Shown here piece after piece: positions 8,485-17,346 of a stretch of DNA of 64,000 bases. The DNA is from Streptomyces tauricus (GTDB taxonomy: Bacteria; Actinomycetota; Actinomycetes; Streptomycetales; Streptomycetaceae). The translations under genes and the position numbers were made by a program. The stretch is from assembly GCF_014650955.1 (NCBI RefSeq), contig NZ_BMVY01000006.1, positions 248,001-312,000 of the forward strand, given 5' to 3'. Under the pieces are notes generated by a model. That model ran no database searches. It was not told the origin of the DNA and worked only from the letters and a program-made list of their open reading frames with translations. Positions within the stretch are counted from its first letter, which is position 1. Each line of letters opens with the position of its first letter.

Positions 8485-9651
8485 ATGGCACAGGTCCTGG
8501 AAACAGAAGAGCACAAAGCCCTCCGCGCAGCGGTATCCGCCCTGGGCAACCGCTACGGCCACCCCTACCTGGCCAAGGTCATCGCGGAGAAAAGCCACCC
8601 CACAGAACTCTGGGCGGAAGCCGCCAAGCTCGGCTACCTAGGGGTGAACCTTCCGGAGGAATACGGCGGCGGAGGCGGCGGCATAGCCGAACTCTCCATA
8701 GTCCTCGAAGAACTCGGCGCCGCAGGCTGCCCCCTCCTCATGATGGTCGTCTCCCCGGCCATCTGCGGCACGGTGATCGCCCGCTTCGGTACAGAAGAGC
8801 AGAAACAGGAGTGGCTCCCGGCCCTCGCCGACGGCACCCGCACCATGGCCTTCGGCATCACCGAGCCCGACGCCGGCTCCAACAGCCACCGCATCACCAC
8901 CACCGCCCGCCGCGCGGAAGGCGGCACGGACTGGATCCTCTCCGGCCGCAAGGTCTTCATCTCCGGCGTCGACATCGCCGACGCCACCCTCATCGTCGGC
9001 CGCACGGCGGACGCCCGAACGGGCAAGCTCAAGCCCTGTCTGTTCATCGTCCCCCGCGACGCCCCCGGGTTCGGGCGACGGCAGATCGACATGGAACTGC
9101 ACGGCGCGGAGAAGCAGTTCGAGCTGACCCTGGACGACGTACGGCTGCCCGCCGACGCGCTCGTCGGCGACGAGGACGCGGGCCTGCTCCAGCTCTTCGC
9201 GGGCCTCAACCCCGAGCGCATCATGACCGCCGCCTTCGCGATCGGCATGGGCCGCTACGCGCTGTCCAAGGCCCTCGTCTACGCTCGCGAGCGCACCGTC
9301 TGGCGGGAGCCCATCGGCGCCCACCAGGCCATCGCGCACCCCCTCGCACAGGCCCACATCGACCTCGAACTGGCCCGCCTGATGATGCAGAAGGCGGCCC
9401 ACCTGTACGACGCCGGGGACGACGTCGGCGCCGGGGAGGCCGCCAACATGGCCAAGTACGCCGCGGCCGAAGCCTGTGTGAAGGCCGTCGACCAGTCGGT
9501 GCACACGCTCGGCGGCAACGGCCTGACCGGCGAGTTCGGCCTCGCGTCACTCATCACCGCGTCCCGGGTGGCCCGTATCGCACCCGTCAGCCGGGAAATG
9601 ATCCTCAACTACGTCTCGCACCAGACCCTGGGCCTGCCCAAGTCCTACTAG
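8485..9651 (+). CDS. acyl-CoA dehydrogenase (AtuD/LiuA-like position)
   Basis: 388 aa FAD enzyme that introduces an alpha,beta double bond into an acyl-CoA. The N-terminal helical domain is followed by the beta domain with FGITEPDAGSNS (about 125) and SGRKVFISG. The C-terminal helical domain carries VHTLGGNGLTGEFG near the end, which forms part of the FAD-binding dimer contact. Strong AGAGGAG ribosome-binding site 7 nt before ATG. Between carboxylase and ligase genes it fits the step that makes the unsaturated substrate for the carboxylase, as AtuD/LiuA do. Exact chain preference is unknown. Confidence 0.92.
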   Translation: MAQVLETEEHKALRAAVSALGNRYGHPYLAKVIAEKSHPTELWAEAAKLGYLGVNLPEEYGGGGGGIAELSIVLEELGAAGCPLLMMVVSPAICGTVIARFGTEEQKQEWLPALADGTRTMAFGITEPDAGSNSHRITTTARRAEGGTDWILSGRKVFISGVDIADATLIVGRTADARTGKLKPCLFIVPRDAPGFGRRQIDMELHGAEKQFELTLDDVRLPADALVGDEDAGLLQLFAGLNPERIMTAAFAIGMGRYALSKALVYARERTVWREPIGAHQAIAHPLAQAHIDLELARLMMQKAAHLYDAGDDVGAGEAANMAKYAAAEACVKAVDQSVHTLGGNGLTGEFGLASLITASRVARIAPVSREMILNYVSHQTLGLPKSY

Positions 9652-9695
9652 GCACTATCTCCCTGACGACTCCCGGCTCCCGGAAAGGGCCCGCC

Positions 9696-11297
9696 ATGGT
9701 GTTCCGCAGCGAGTACGAAGACGTTCCCGCCGTCGAAGAACCCATCCACGAGGCGGTGCTGGGCCGCGCCGCCTCCCGGGGCGACGCACCCGCGCTGATC
9801 GACGGCGTGAACGGCATGACGCTCACCTACGCCCAACTCGACACGTTCCACCGCCGGATCGCCGCCGCGCTCGCCGAACTCGGTGTCCGCAAGGGTGACG
9901 TACTGGCCCTGCACAGCCCCAACACCGTCGCCTTCCCCACCGCGTTCTACGCCGCCACGCGCGCGGGGGCGTCGGTCACCACCGTGCACCCCCTCGCCAC
10001 GCCCGAGGAGTTCGCGAAACAGCTGCGGGACTGCGCCGCCCAGTGGATCGTCACCGTGTCGCCGCTCCTGGAGACGGCCCGCGCGGCGGCCGAACTCGCC
10101 GGCGGGATACGGGAGATCCTCGTCTGCGACCAGGCACCCGGACACCGCTCGCTGCTCGACATGCTGGGCTCAACCGCCCCCGAGCCGCAGATCGACATCG
10201 ACCCGGTGACGGACGTGGCGGCCCTCCCGTACTCCTCCGGGACGACCGGCACCCCCAAGGGTGTGATGCTCACCCACCGGAACATCGCCACCAACCTCGC
10301 GCAGCTGACGCCCACCATGCCGATGGGCCCCGGCGACCGCATCCTCGCCGTGCTGCCGTTCTTCCACATCTACGGGCTGACAGCCCTCATGAACGCACCG
10401 CTGAGGCAGGGCGCCACCGTCGTCGTACTGCCGCGCTTCGACCTCGACACGTTCCTCGCGGCCATCGAGAAACACCGCATCACCGGCCTCTATGTGGCCC
10501 CGCCGATCGTCCTCGCCCTCGCCAAGCACCCGGCCGTCGAGGGCTACGACCTGTCGTCCCTGAAGTACGTCATCAGCGCGGCGGCACCTCTGGACGCCGA
10601 ACTCGCCGAAGCGTGCTCGCGGCGCCTCGGACTGCCGCCGGTCGGCCAGGCGTACGGCATGACGGAACTCTCGCCCGGCACCCATGTCGTCCCTCTGGAT
10701 GAGACGGACCCGCCCCCCGGAAGCGTCGGAAAACTCATCGCCGGCACGGAGATGCGCATCGTCTCCCTCGACGACCCCGGGAAGGACCTCGGCGTCGGCG
10801 AACGCGGCGAGATCGTCATCCGCGGCCCCCAGGTCATGAAGGGCTATCTGGGACGCCCCGTCGAGACGGCCGCGATGATCGACGACGACGGCTGGCTCTC
10901 CACCGGCGACGTCGGCCACGTCGACGCGAACGGCTGGCTGTACGTCGTCGACCGGGTCAAGGAACTCATCAAGTACAAGGGCTTCCAGGTGGCCCCCGCC
11001 GAACTCGAAGCCCTCCTGCTGACCCATCCCGGCATCGCCGACGCCGCCGTCATCGGGGTGTACGACACCGACAACAACGAGAGGCCGCACGCGTACGTGG
11101 TGCGACAGCCGGCCCCGCCCGACACGACCGGAACCCCGCTCACCGAGACCGACGTCATGGAGTACGTCGCCGAGCGCGTCGCCCCGTACAAGAAGGTCCG
11201 GCACGTCACCTTCCTCGACGCGGTGCCCAGGGCGGCCTCCGGAAAGATCCTGCGACGCGAACTGCGCGCACCGAGGGAACCCGGGGAGCGCGCATGA
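9696..11297 (+). CDS. 4-coumarate/cinnamate-CoA ligase family acyl-CoA synthetase
   Basis: 533 aa ANL-superfamily ligase that activates a carboxylic acid to its CoA thioester through an acyl-AMP. The phosphate loop YSSGTTGTPKGVMLTHRN lies at about 178-195, with YGMTEL and STGDVGHVD further on, the hinge and GFQVAP motif KELIKYKGFQVAP, and the C-terminal catalytic lysine in ASGKILRREL. I recall that the S. coelicolor homologue at this position was characterised as a cinnamate/4-coumarate:CoA ligase, but the operon context (carboxylase, AtuA) also fits activation of a terpenoid or branched acid. ATG 9696 follows GAAAGGG; it is coupled to the hydratase by ATGA. Confidence 0.9.
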   Translation: MVFRSEYEDVPAVEEPIHEAVLGRAASRGDAPALIDGVNGMTLTYAQLDTFHRRIAAALAELGVRKGDVLALHSPNTVAFPTAFYAATRAGASVTTVHPLATPEEFAKQLRDCAAQWIVTVSPLLETARAAAELAGGIREILVCDQAPGHRSLLDMLGSTAPEPQIDIDPVTDVAALPYSSGTTGTPKGVMLTHRNIATNLAQLTPTMPMGPGDRILAVLPFFHIYGLTALMNAPLRQGATVVVLPRFDLDTFLAAIEKHRITGLYVAPPIVLALAKHPAVEGYDLSSLKYVISAAAPLDAELAEACSRRLGLPPVGQAYGMTELSPGTHVVPLDETDPPPGSVGKLIAGTEMRIVSLDDPGKDLGVGERGEIVIRGPQVMKGYLGRPVETAAMIDDDGWLSTGDVGHVDANGWLYVVDRVKELIKYKGFQVAPAELEALLLTHPGIADAAVIGVYDTDNNERPHAYVVRQPAPPDTTGTPLTETDVMEYVAERVAPYKKVRHVTFLDAVPRAASGKILRRELRAPREPGERA

Positions 11298-12037
11298 CCA
11301 CGGTGCGGCGGTCGTACGAGCGCGGGATCACCACCCTCGCGCTCGACGCGCCCGAGCGGCGCAACGCCCTCTCCGCCGGGCTGGTGGCGGACCTGGCGGA
11401 CGCGCTCACGGACGCGGGCAAGGACGGAGACGTACGCGCCGTCGTCCTCACCCACACCGGCAACACCTTCAGCGCCGGCGCCGACCTGAGCGATCCGCCG
11501 CACCCGGACGTCCTGGTCGCGCTGCTGCGGCAGATCGTCGAACTGCCCAAGCCCGTCGTCGCCCGCGTCACCGGCCACGTCCGCGCGGGCGGCCTCGGGC
11601 TGCTCGGCGCCTGCGACATCGCGGCGGCCTCCCAGGAGGCCACCTTCGCCTTCACGGAGGTACGCATCGGAGTCGCCCCCGCCGTGATCTCGATGCCCCT
11701 CCTGCCACGCCTCGACCCGCGCGCGGTGGCCCGCTACTACCTCACCGGCGAGAAGTTCGACGCGGCCGAGGCCGCCCGCATCGGCCTCGTCACCGTCGCG
11801 GCAGCGGCGGGGGAGGACGCCGACGACGTACTCGCACCCGTACTCGACGGACTGCGCCGGGCCTCCCCCCAGGGGCTGGCCGAAACGAAGCGGCTGCTCA
11901 CGGCTAAGGTGCTGGACACCTTCGACCGGGACGCGGCCGGCCTGACCGCGCTCTCGGCCCGGCTGTTCTCCTCCGCGCAGGCCCGCGAGGGAATGACGGC
12001 CTTCCTCGAACGACGGGATCCCTCATGGGTGTGGTGA
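11294..12037 (+). CDS. enoyl-CoA hydratase/isomerase family protein (AtuE/LiuC-like position)
   Basis: 247 aa crotonase-fold protein. The first oxyanion segment is NTFSAGADLSDP (about 57-68) and the second is GHVRAGGLGLLGACD, followed by FAFTEVRIGVAP where crotonases carry their catalytic acid. It probably hydrates the carboxylated unsaturated acyl-CoA, the reaction after the carboxylase in liu/atu pathways. Start overlaps the ligase stop by 4 nt, and its 3' end overlaps the TetR gene by 13 nt. Isomerase or dehydratase activity cannot be excluded. Confidence 0.88.
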   Translation: MTTVRRSYERGITTLALDAPERRNALSAGLVADLADALTDAGKDGDVRAVVLTHTGNTFSAGADLSDPPHPDVLVALLRQIVELPKPVVARVTGHVRAGGLGLLGACDIAAASQEATFAFTEVRIGVAPAVISMPLLPRLDPRAVARYYLTGEKFDAAEAARIGLVTVAAAAGEDADDVLAPVLDGLRRASPQGLAETKRLLTAKVLDTFDRDAAGLTALSARLFSSAQAREGMTAFLERRDPSWVW

Positions 12038-12642
12038 ACGGCACGGCGCAGGCGCCGGTGGAGCGCGTCCCCAAACAGGACCGCAGCCGCGCCACCCGGC
12101 AGCGCCTCCTCGAAGCGGCGGTCGCCTGCCTCGCCGAACGCGGCTGGGCGGGCTCCACGGTCTCCGTCGTCGCCGAACACGCCGGGGTGTCGCGCGGCGC
12201 GGCCCAGCACCACTTCCCGACCCGTGAGGACCTCTTCACGGCGGCCGTCGAGTACGTCGCCGAGGAACGCTCCACCGCCCTGCGCGCTCTCTTCCCCGAG
12301 GGCGCCACGGACCGCCGCGCCGTCGTCGCCGCCCTGGTCGACCTCTACACGGGCCCCCTGTTCCGAGCGGCCCTCCACCTGTGGGTCGCCGCGTCGAACG
12401 AGGCCCAGCTGCGCACCCGCGTCACCGAACTGGAGGGCCGCGTCGGCCGCGAGACCCACCGCATAGCCGTGGAACTCCTCAACGCCGACGAGAGCCGCCC
12501 CGGCGTACGCGAAACGGTCCAGGGCTTCCTGGACATGTCCCGAGGCCTGGGCCTGGCCAACCTCCTCACGGACGACACCCCCCGCCGAACCGGAGTGGTC
12601 ACCCAGTGGTCCCACATCCTGGACACAGCCCTGGGCCCATAA
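12025..12642 (+). CDS. TetR family transcriptional regulator of the operon
   Basis: 205 aa. N-terminal helix-turn-helix at about 20-70 (TRQRLLEAAVACLAER ... AGVSRGAAQHHFPTRED), followed by an all-helical ligand-binding domain. It is the last gene of the operon and overlaps the hydratase, so it is probably co-transcribed and controls the operon by feedback, with an acyl-CoA intermediate as inducer. The inverted repeat at 2146-2170 is the best candidate operator. Alternative GTG starts a few codons downstream (12031, 12034) exist; ATG 12025 keeps the overlap. Confidence 0.9.
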   Translation: MGVVNGTAQAPVERVPKQDRSRATRQRLLEAAVACLAERGWAGSTVSVVAEHAGVSRGAAQHHFPTREDLFTAAVEYVAEERSTALRALFPEGATDRRAVVAALVDLYTGPLFRAALHLWVAASNEAQLRTRVTELEGRVGRETHRIAVELLNADESRPGVRETVQGFLDMSRGLGLANLLTDDTPRRTGVVTQWSHILDTALGP

Positions 12643-12742
12643 GGGGCGCGGGGAACGGCGCAGCCTGTGGCCTTTGCCCTTAGGGGCGCGGGGAACGGCG
12701 CAGTCTTTGGCCTTTGCCTTTAGGGGCGCGGGGAACGGCGCA
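12642..12742. repeat. three tandem copies, 40-bp period, of the GC-rich 20-mer repeat
   Basis: Copies of AGGGGCGCGGGGAACGGCGC start at 12642, 12682 and 12722, exactly 40 bp apart, with spacer text related to CTTTGGCCTTTGCCCTT. The first begins within the stop codon of the TetR gene. The array lies between convergent transcription units. Confidence 0.85.
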
Positions 12743-12779
12743 ATCTTTTGTCTTGAGGGGGTCAGAGGGGCACAGCCCC

Positions 12780-13469
12780 TCAGGGACTCAACCGCTCAAC
12801 CCGCCAAGACCCGTCAGCCAGCGCCGCGTACCGCAACCGGTCATGCAACCGATTCTCCCGCCCCTGCCAGAACTCCACCGCCCGGGGCGACACCCGAAAC
12901 CCACCCCAGTCCGGCGGCACAGGCACCTGCGCCCCCTCGGGATACCGCGCGACCAACTCCGCGTACGCCACGTCCAGCTCGTCCCGCGAGCCGACCACCG
13001 AGGACTGCGCACTGGCCCAGGCCCCCAGCTGCGACCCATGAGGCCGCGTACGGAAGTACGCCGCCGTCTCGTCCCGCCCCGTACGCCGCGCGGTCCCGGT
13101 CACGACGACCTGGCGCGCCACCGGATGCCACGGGAAGAGCAACGACACGTGCGGGTTCCCGGCCAGCTCGCGCGCCTTGCGGGACTCGTAGTTCGTGAAG
13201 AAGACGAAACCCCGCTCGTCGTACTGCTTCAGCAGCACCGTGCGCGAACTGGGCCGCCCCTCGGCGTCCGCCGTGGAGACGACCATCGCGTTCGGCTCGT
13301 ACAACGCCTCCCGCGCCGCGCCGTGCGCCGCGGCCTGCGCGAACCAGCGCGCGAACTGCTCCATGGGGTGGTCGGCCAGCTCGGTCTCGTCGAGTCCCGC
13401 GGCCCGGTACTGCTTGCGCATCGACGCGGGGTCGAGCGGGGGGCCGAGAAGGGGATCACTGTCGGTCAC
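12780..13469 (-). CDS. pdxH: pyridoxamine/pyridoxine 5'-phosphate oxidase
   Basis: 229 aa FMN enzyme that makes pyridoxal 5'-phosphate. Sequence follows the canonical family from [10 protein letters not shown] near the N-terminus through [19 protein letters not shown] to the C-terminal [13 protein letters not shown] and WRVERLSP, which bind substrate phosphate and FMN. The frame remains open to 13718, but the upstream part is Arg/Ser-rich and overlaps the citrate synthase promoter. GTG 13469 ([10 protein letters not shown]) is the sensible start. Divergent from the citrate synthase. A second PNPOx-like gene at 59937 lacks the ENRLHDR block, so this one is the better candidate for PLP synthesis. 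Confidence 0.93.
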   Translation of the reverse strand: MTDSDPLLGPPLDPASMRKQYRAAGLDETELADHPMEQFARWFAQAAAHGAAREALYEPNAMVVSTADAEGRPSSRTVLLKQYDERGFVFFTNYESRKARELAGNPHVSLLFPWHPVARQVVVTGTARRTGRDETAAYFRTRPHGSQLGAWASAQSSVVGSRDELDVAYAELVARYPEGAQVPVPPDWGGFRVSPRAVEFWQGRENRLHDRLRYAALADGSWRVERLSP

Positions 13470-13738
13470 CCGGTCATCCTGCCGTACTCGTCGGCGGGCG
13501 TGGGCTTCATCACTGACTGGCACTGAGTGCCGCGTACTCTCCCCAAAGGTGACACCAAGGGATATCGTCCTGCTGCCAAGAGGTTGGGTGACCGCCGACC
13601 GCACGGGGCATGACCGGAGTGACGTACGGACCGCGAGTCCACGAGGCGACCGCGTACCCGCACGTTCGCACCCACCACGCACGCCGCAGGACCCACCCCC
13701 ACACATCGTCCGTCGCACACATCATGAGGAGCCGCCTG

Positions 13739-14839
13739 ATGTCCGACTTCGTACCCGGACTTGAGGGAGTCGTCGCTTTCGAGACGGAGATCGCCGAACC
13801 GGACAAGGAGGGCGGCGCCCTGCGGTACCGGGGCGTCGACATCGAGGATCTGGTCGGCCACGTCTCCTTCGGCAACGTCTGGGGGCTGCTCGTGGACGGA
13901 GCGTTCAACCCCGGCCTGCCGCCCGCCGAGCCGTTCCCGATCCCCGTCCACTCCGGCGACATCCGCGTGGACGTCCAGTCCGCGCTCGCCATGCTCGCCC
14001 CCGTCTGGGGCCTCAAACCGCTCCTCGACATCGACGAGAAGCAGGCCCGCGCGGACCTCGCCCGCGCCGCCGTCATGGCTCTCAGCTACGTCGCCCAGTC
14101 CGCCCGCGGCCAGGGCCTGCCGATGGTCCCGCAGCGCGAGATCGACAAGGCGCAGTCCGTCGTCGAACGCTTCATGATCCGCTGGCGCGGCGAGCCCGAC
14201 CCCAAGCACGTGGCGGCGGTTGACGCCTACTGGACCAGCGCCGCCGAGCACGGCATGAACGCGTCCACGTTCACCGCCCGCGTCATCGCCTCCACCGGCG
14301 CGGACGTCTCGGCGGCCCTCTCCGGAGCCGTCGGCGCCATGTCCGGCCCGCTGCACGGCGGCGCCCCCTCGCGCGTCCTCGGCATGATCGAGGAGATCGA
14401 ACGCACGGGTGACGCCGAGGCGTTCGTCAAGCAGGCCCTCGACAAGGGGGAGCGCCTGATGGGCTTCGGCCACCGGGTGTACCGCGCCGAGGACCCCCGC
14501 GCGCGCGTGCTCCGCCGCACCGCCCGGGAACTGGGCGCCCCCCGCTTCGAGATCGCCGAGGCCCTGGAGAAGGCGGCCCTCGCCGAACTGCACGCCCGGC
14601 GCCCCGACCGCGTCCTGGCGACGAACGTCGAGTTCTGGGCCGCCATCGTCCTGGACTTCGCGGAGGTCCCGGCCCACATGTTCACCTCGATGTTCACGTG
14701 TGCCCGTACCGCCGGCTGGTCCGCGCACATCCTGGAGCAGAAGCGCACCGGCCGCCTCGTACGGCCCTCCGCGCGCTACATCGGTCCCGGCACCCGCAAC
14801 CCGGCCGAGATCGAGGGCTACGGAGACATCGCCCACTGA
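13739..14839 (+). CDS. citrate synthase (second-type, 366 aa)
   Basis: Condenses acetyl-CoA or a related acyl-CoA with oxaloacetate. The short form (366 aa) is the actinobacterial citA2-like type. Visible active-site regions are PLHGGAPSRVLGMIEE (about 202-217) and MGFGHRVYRAEDPRAR (about 240-255), with the histidines that bind oxaloacetate and polarise the substrate, and a C-terminal TAGWSAHILEQ block with the CoA-site residues. ATG with GAGGAG upstream. Methylcitrate synthase activity is possible in this subfamily; nothing nearby (no prpB/prpD) supports it. A bidirectional stem-loop separates it from pobA. Confidence 0.92.
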   Translation: MSDFVPGLEGVVAFETEIAEPDKEGGALRYRGVDIEDLVGHVSFGNVWGLLVDGAFNPGLPPAEPFPIPVHSGDIRVDVQSALAMLAPVWGLKPLLDIDEKQARADLARAAVMALSYVAQSARGQGLPMVPQREIDKAQSVVERFMIRWRGEPDPKHVAAVDAYWTSAAEHGMNASTFTARVIASTGADVSAALSGAVGAMSGPLHGGAPSRVLGMIEEIERTGDAEAFVKQALDKGERLMGFGHRVYRAEDPRARVLRRTARELGAPRFEIAEALEKAALAELHARRPDRVLATNVEFWAAIVLDFAEVPAHMFTSMFTCARTAGWSAHILEQKRTGRLVRPSARYIGPGTRNPAEIEGYGDIAH

Positions 14840-14857
14840 TTTCGCACGTGTACGCGG

Positions 14858-14912
14858 CACATGTGGCGACGCTCTCCCCGCGTTACGGGGCTATGGGGCG
14901 CCGCCACACGTG
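14858..14912. terminator. nested stem-loop between convergent genes
   Basis: CACATGTGGCG (14858-14868) pairs with CGCCACACGTG (14902-14912) with one G-U, and the loop contains a second CCCCG/CGGGG stem. It lies about 20 nt after the citrate synthase stop and 50 nt from the pobA stop, consistent with a bidirectional terminator without a T-run, as usual in Streptomyces. Confidence 0.55.
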
Positions 14913-14961
14913 TGTGACAGCGGGGCCACGGCGGGGCCCTTACGGGGTGCTGGACCGAGCT

Positions 14962-16158
14962 CTAGTTGGTCCCGGCGGCGAGTTCGCTGAAGAGCTTGTT
15001 CGCCGCGTCCGAGGCGAACTGTCGTCGCAGTTCGGCCCGGGCCACCTGCTTGCGGAACTCTCCCTCGTAACCGGTGAAACCGGCGTTGTGCATCGTGTCG
15101 GTGATCCAGGTGGCGAACGCCTGGTAGTTCCAGATGTGGGGCAGACAGGTCTCCGAGTAGCTGTCGAGGAGACCGGAATCGCCCTCCTGGACGTGCCGGA
15201 TGACGGCGCGGGCGAAGACCTCCGTGTCGTGGAGGGCGAGGTGGATGCCCTTGGCGCTCATCGGCGGGACGATGTGCGCCGCGTCCCCGAGGAGGTAGAG
15301 GCTGCCGTAGCTCATGGGGTCGAACACCACCCCGCGCAGCGGCACGATCCGCTTGTCGACGATCTCGCCACCCGTCACGGGTGTGCCGAAACGGGCTCCC
15401 AGCTCGCTCCAGACGCGTTCGTCGGGCCACTGCTCGACGGTGTCGTCGACCCGGCACTGGAGGTAGACGCGGCTGGCGTGCGGGCCCCGCGGGATCATGC
15501 CGGCCAGACCGAGCGAATGGATCGCCATGCCGGACGGGTTCGCCGGTACCGCGGCCAGGACGCTGAGCCAGTTGTACCCGTACTCGTGGGAGTACTCGGT
15601 CAGCGCGGAGGCCGGGATCGTACGCCGGCTCACTCCGTGGAAGCCGTCGCAGCCGGCGATGAGGTCGCAGGCGATGGCCCGGGCCGAGCCGTCGGCCCCC
15701 TGGTAGCGGACGACGGGACGCTCACCGGTGATGTCCTCCAGGGACACGTCGGCGGCTTCGTGACGGAGGTCCCCGCCGTCGCGCAGGAAGCGGTCCGTGA
15801 GGTTGCGGACGAGGACCTGCTGGGGGCAGTAGAGGCTTTCGTCGTGGTCGTCGTCCATCTCGATCGGCATCGCTTCCCCGTCGATGTAGAAGCCGCCCTC
15901 ACTGTGCGGGATGGGGTCGCCCTCCAGTACCTCTTCGAGGCCCCACGCGCGGAACATGCGCACTCCGAAGGCGTCGATGGTCCCGGCGCGCTGACGCTGT
16001 TCGACGTAGGCGCGGGAATGCTTCTCCAGGACGACGCAGCCGATGCCGTTGCGCAGGAGGAAGTTGCCGAGCGTCAGCCCGGCGACCCCGGCGCCGACGA
16101 TGACGACGGTGGTGTTCTCGGTCGTTCCGGTACGTGTACCGGTGCGTGCTCCAGTCAT
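14962..16158 (-). CDS. pobA: 4-hydroxybenzoate 3-monooxygenase
   Basis: 398 aa, close to the 394 aa of characterised PobA. Class A flavoprotein that hydroxylates 4-hydroxybenzoate to protocatechuate with NAD(P)H and O2. Rossmann motif GAGVAGLTLGNFL (about 21-33), the GCDGFHGVSR (DG) motif and the YLLGDAAHIVPPMSAKG (GD) motif are all present; RAGTIDAFGVRM fits the PobA substrate region. ATG 16158 is preferred over the upstream frame extension to 16230, which would add a Tyr/His-rich stretch. The AraC regulator 106 nt upstream on the same strand is a likely activator, as PobR-type regulators usually sit next to pobA. No protocatechuate (pca) genes are in this window. Confidence 0.92.
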   Translation of the reverse strand: MTGARTGTRTGTTENTTVVIVGAGVAGLTLGNFLLRNGIGCVVLEKHSRAYVEQRQRAGTIDAFGVRMFRAWGLEEVLEGDPIPHSEGGFYIDGEAMPIEMDDDHDESLYCPQQVLVRNLTDRFLRDGGDLRHEAADVSLEDITGERPVVRYQGADGSARAIACDLIAGCDGFHGVSRRTIPASALTEYSHEYGYNWLSVLAAVPANPSGMAIHSLGLAGMIPRGPHASRVYLQCRVDDTVEQWPDERVWSELGARFGTPVTGGEIVDKRIVPLRGVVFDPMSYGSLYLLGDAAHIVPPMSAKGIHLALHDTEVFARAVIRHVQEGDSGLLDSYSETCLPHIWNYQAFATWITDTMHNAGFTGYEGEFRKQVARAELRRQFASDAANKLFSELAAGTN

Positions 16159-16264
16159 GGCCCCACTGTGGAAGCGACCCGGGACCGCGAACCACCGGTG
16201 ATGGGACACCGAATACAGGAAACCCGCCAACCTCGCGGGATGAGGGCGTCTCCGTGCTCGATGC

Positions 16265-17086
16265 TCAGTGTCTGCGCAGGTCCGCCTGATAGCGGCCGGG
16301 GGTCTGGCCGACGACCTCGGTGAAGGCGTCGATGAAGCTGGAGGGGTTGGACCAGCCGCACGCCATCGCGGTGTCGGTGACGGACAGGCCGTCGGTGAGA
16401 TGGCCGAGGGCGTGATGGATGCGCAGGGTGGTGCGCCAGCGGTGGAAGCTCATACCGAGTTCCGTGTGGAACAGCCGGCTCAGGGTGCGCTCGCTCGCCC
16501 CGACCGTGCGCCCCAGACCGGCCAGCGTGGTCGGCCGGGCGGGATCCTCGTGCAGGAGATCGGTGGCCGAGCGCAGCCGGTCGTCCCTGGGTTCGGGCAG
16601 GTGCAGGGACTGCTCGGCGGCGTCGGCGAGCTCGTCCACGATCACGGTGAGCAGCCGTCTGTGCGCGCCGGGCCTTCGCTCCGGCCTGTCGGTGAGAGCC
16701 AGGAGTGCCTCGCGCAGCAGCGGGCTCACCGCGAAGACGCTGGGGTGGTCGACGAGCGCACCGCACAGGTCGACCGGTACGGCGAGGAGGCGGACGTCGG
16801 TCTCGCCGTAGAAGCGATGGGAGTGGGCGAAGCGCGGCGGCGTCCAGGTGACGCGGTTGGCGGGGGCGACCCAGGTCCCGCGCTCCGTCGCGGTGGCGAG
16901 CGTGCCGGCGGCGGCGTACACGAGCTGTCCCTGGACATGCGAGTGCGGATCGAGCCGGTACCCGTGTGGAAGCCACGCCGCTCCTTGAAGCGGCGCCTCG
17001 TCGCCCGCCACCTCAACAGCGGCAGCCGCGGCCGCAATCGGCCTCGAACTCTGGCGATCTTCCGTCATCGTGTCATCGAAGGCCAT
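16265..17086 (-). CDS. AraC family regulator, candidate pobA activator
   Basis: About 273 aa. An N-terminal cupin sensor domain (HGYRLDPHSHVQGQLVYAAAG near 45-65) is followed by two C-terminal helix-turn-helix units (LAGLGRTVGASERTLSRLFH and VTDTAMACGWSNPSSFIDAF), ending QTPGRYQADLRRH. Start is uncertain: ATG 17086 and ATG 17068 are both in frame and neither has a clear ribosome-binding site; the frame stays open to 17251 through the upstream hairpin. The 12-codon leader ORF with a near-perfect Shine-Dalgarno and the 14-bp-arm inverted repeat upstream suggest its expression is controlled after initiation. Confidence 0.85.
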   Translation of the reverse strand: MAFDDTMTEDRQSSRPIAAAAAAVEVAGDEAPLQGAAWLPHGYRLDPHSHVQGQLVYAAAGTLATATERGTWVAPANRVTWTPPRFAHSHRFYGETDVRLLAVPVDLCGALVDHPSVFAVSPLLREALLALTDRPERRPGAHRRLLTVIVDELADAAEQSLHLPEPRDDRLRSATDLLHEDPARPTTLAGLGRTVGASERTLSRLFHTELGMSFHRWRTTLRIHHALGHLTDGLSVTDTAMACGWSNPSSFIDAFTEVVGQTPGRYQADLRRH

Positions 17087-17130
17087 TTTACGGAGGGCCC
17101 GCCGCCCGTGACCGCCCCGGCAACGCAGAC

Positions 17131-17195
17131 GACCCGCGTGCTCGGGTCCCCTCCGAGGAGGGGGCCGGCCGGACTTACCGGCGAGCACGCGGGTC
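17131..17195 (-). promoter_or_regulatory. large inverted repeat in the AraC-gene leader, candidate attenuator
   Basis: GACCCGCGTGCTCG (17131-17144) and CGAGCACGCGGGTC (17182-17195) are perfect 14-bp inverted arms. The 37-nt loop itself contains CCCCTCC-GA-GGAGGGG and a CCGGCCGG palindrome. It lies between the leader ORF stop (17276) and the AraC start (17086) on the same transcript. The structure could terminate or mask translation; which of these is unknown. It does not resemble any riboswitch class I can recognise. Confidence 0.6.
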
Positions 17196-17275
17196 GGGTG
17201 ACTGCTGAGATTGGGCCGGCCGCACGCTCGTATCACGCGCTGGTCCGGCACCGCACTGTGTGTGGTGACGGGCCG

Positions 17276-17314
17276 CTAGCCCGCAGCCACCTCGCTGGTC
17301 CGGGTTTCAGACAT
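17276..17314 (-). CDS. 12-residue leader peptide ORF
   Basis: ATG at 17314 encodes MSETRTSEVAAG and a TAG stop. It is preceded by AAAGGAGGTGAT, complementary to the whole 16S rRNA 3' end, with optimal spacing and downstream of a plausible promoter. It is too short to be an enzyme. Its place 190 nt before the AraC gene, with a strong hairpin between, is the layout of translation-coupled attenuation. The peptide has no run of one amino acid, so a classic amino-acid attenuator is not obvious; ribosome stalling by a small ligand is an alternative. Confidence 0.6.
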   Translation of the reverse strand: MSETRTSEVAAG

Positions 17315-17321
17315 GTACCCG

Positions 17322-17333
17322 ATCACCTCCTTT
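17322..17333 (-). promoter_or_regulatory. near-perfect Shine-Dalgarno of the leader ORF
   Basis: Minus strand reads AAAGGAGGTGAT, 7 nt before the ATG of the leader ORF. It is the strongest ribosome-binding site I see in the window; normal genes here have 4-6 matches. Confidence 0.75.
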
Positions 17334-17346
17334 CGGCGTGCGACAC

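Noticed and set aside
17084..17251. Extending the AraC gene upstream to 17251
   Set aside because: The extension passes through the large hairpin, is Arg/Pro/Gly-rich, and would abut the leader ORF; the cupin domain begins normally after 17086.
17131..17314. T-box or known riboswitch in the AraC leader
   Set aside because: No T-box sequence, no cobalamin, TPP or SAM box elements; the structure is only a nested inverted repeat.
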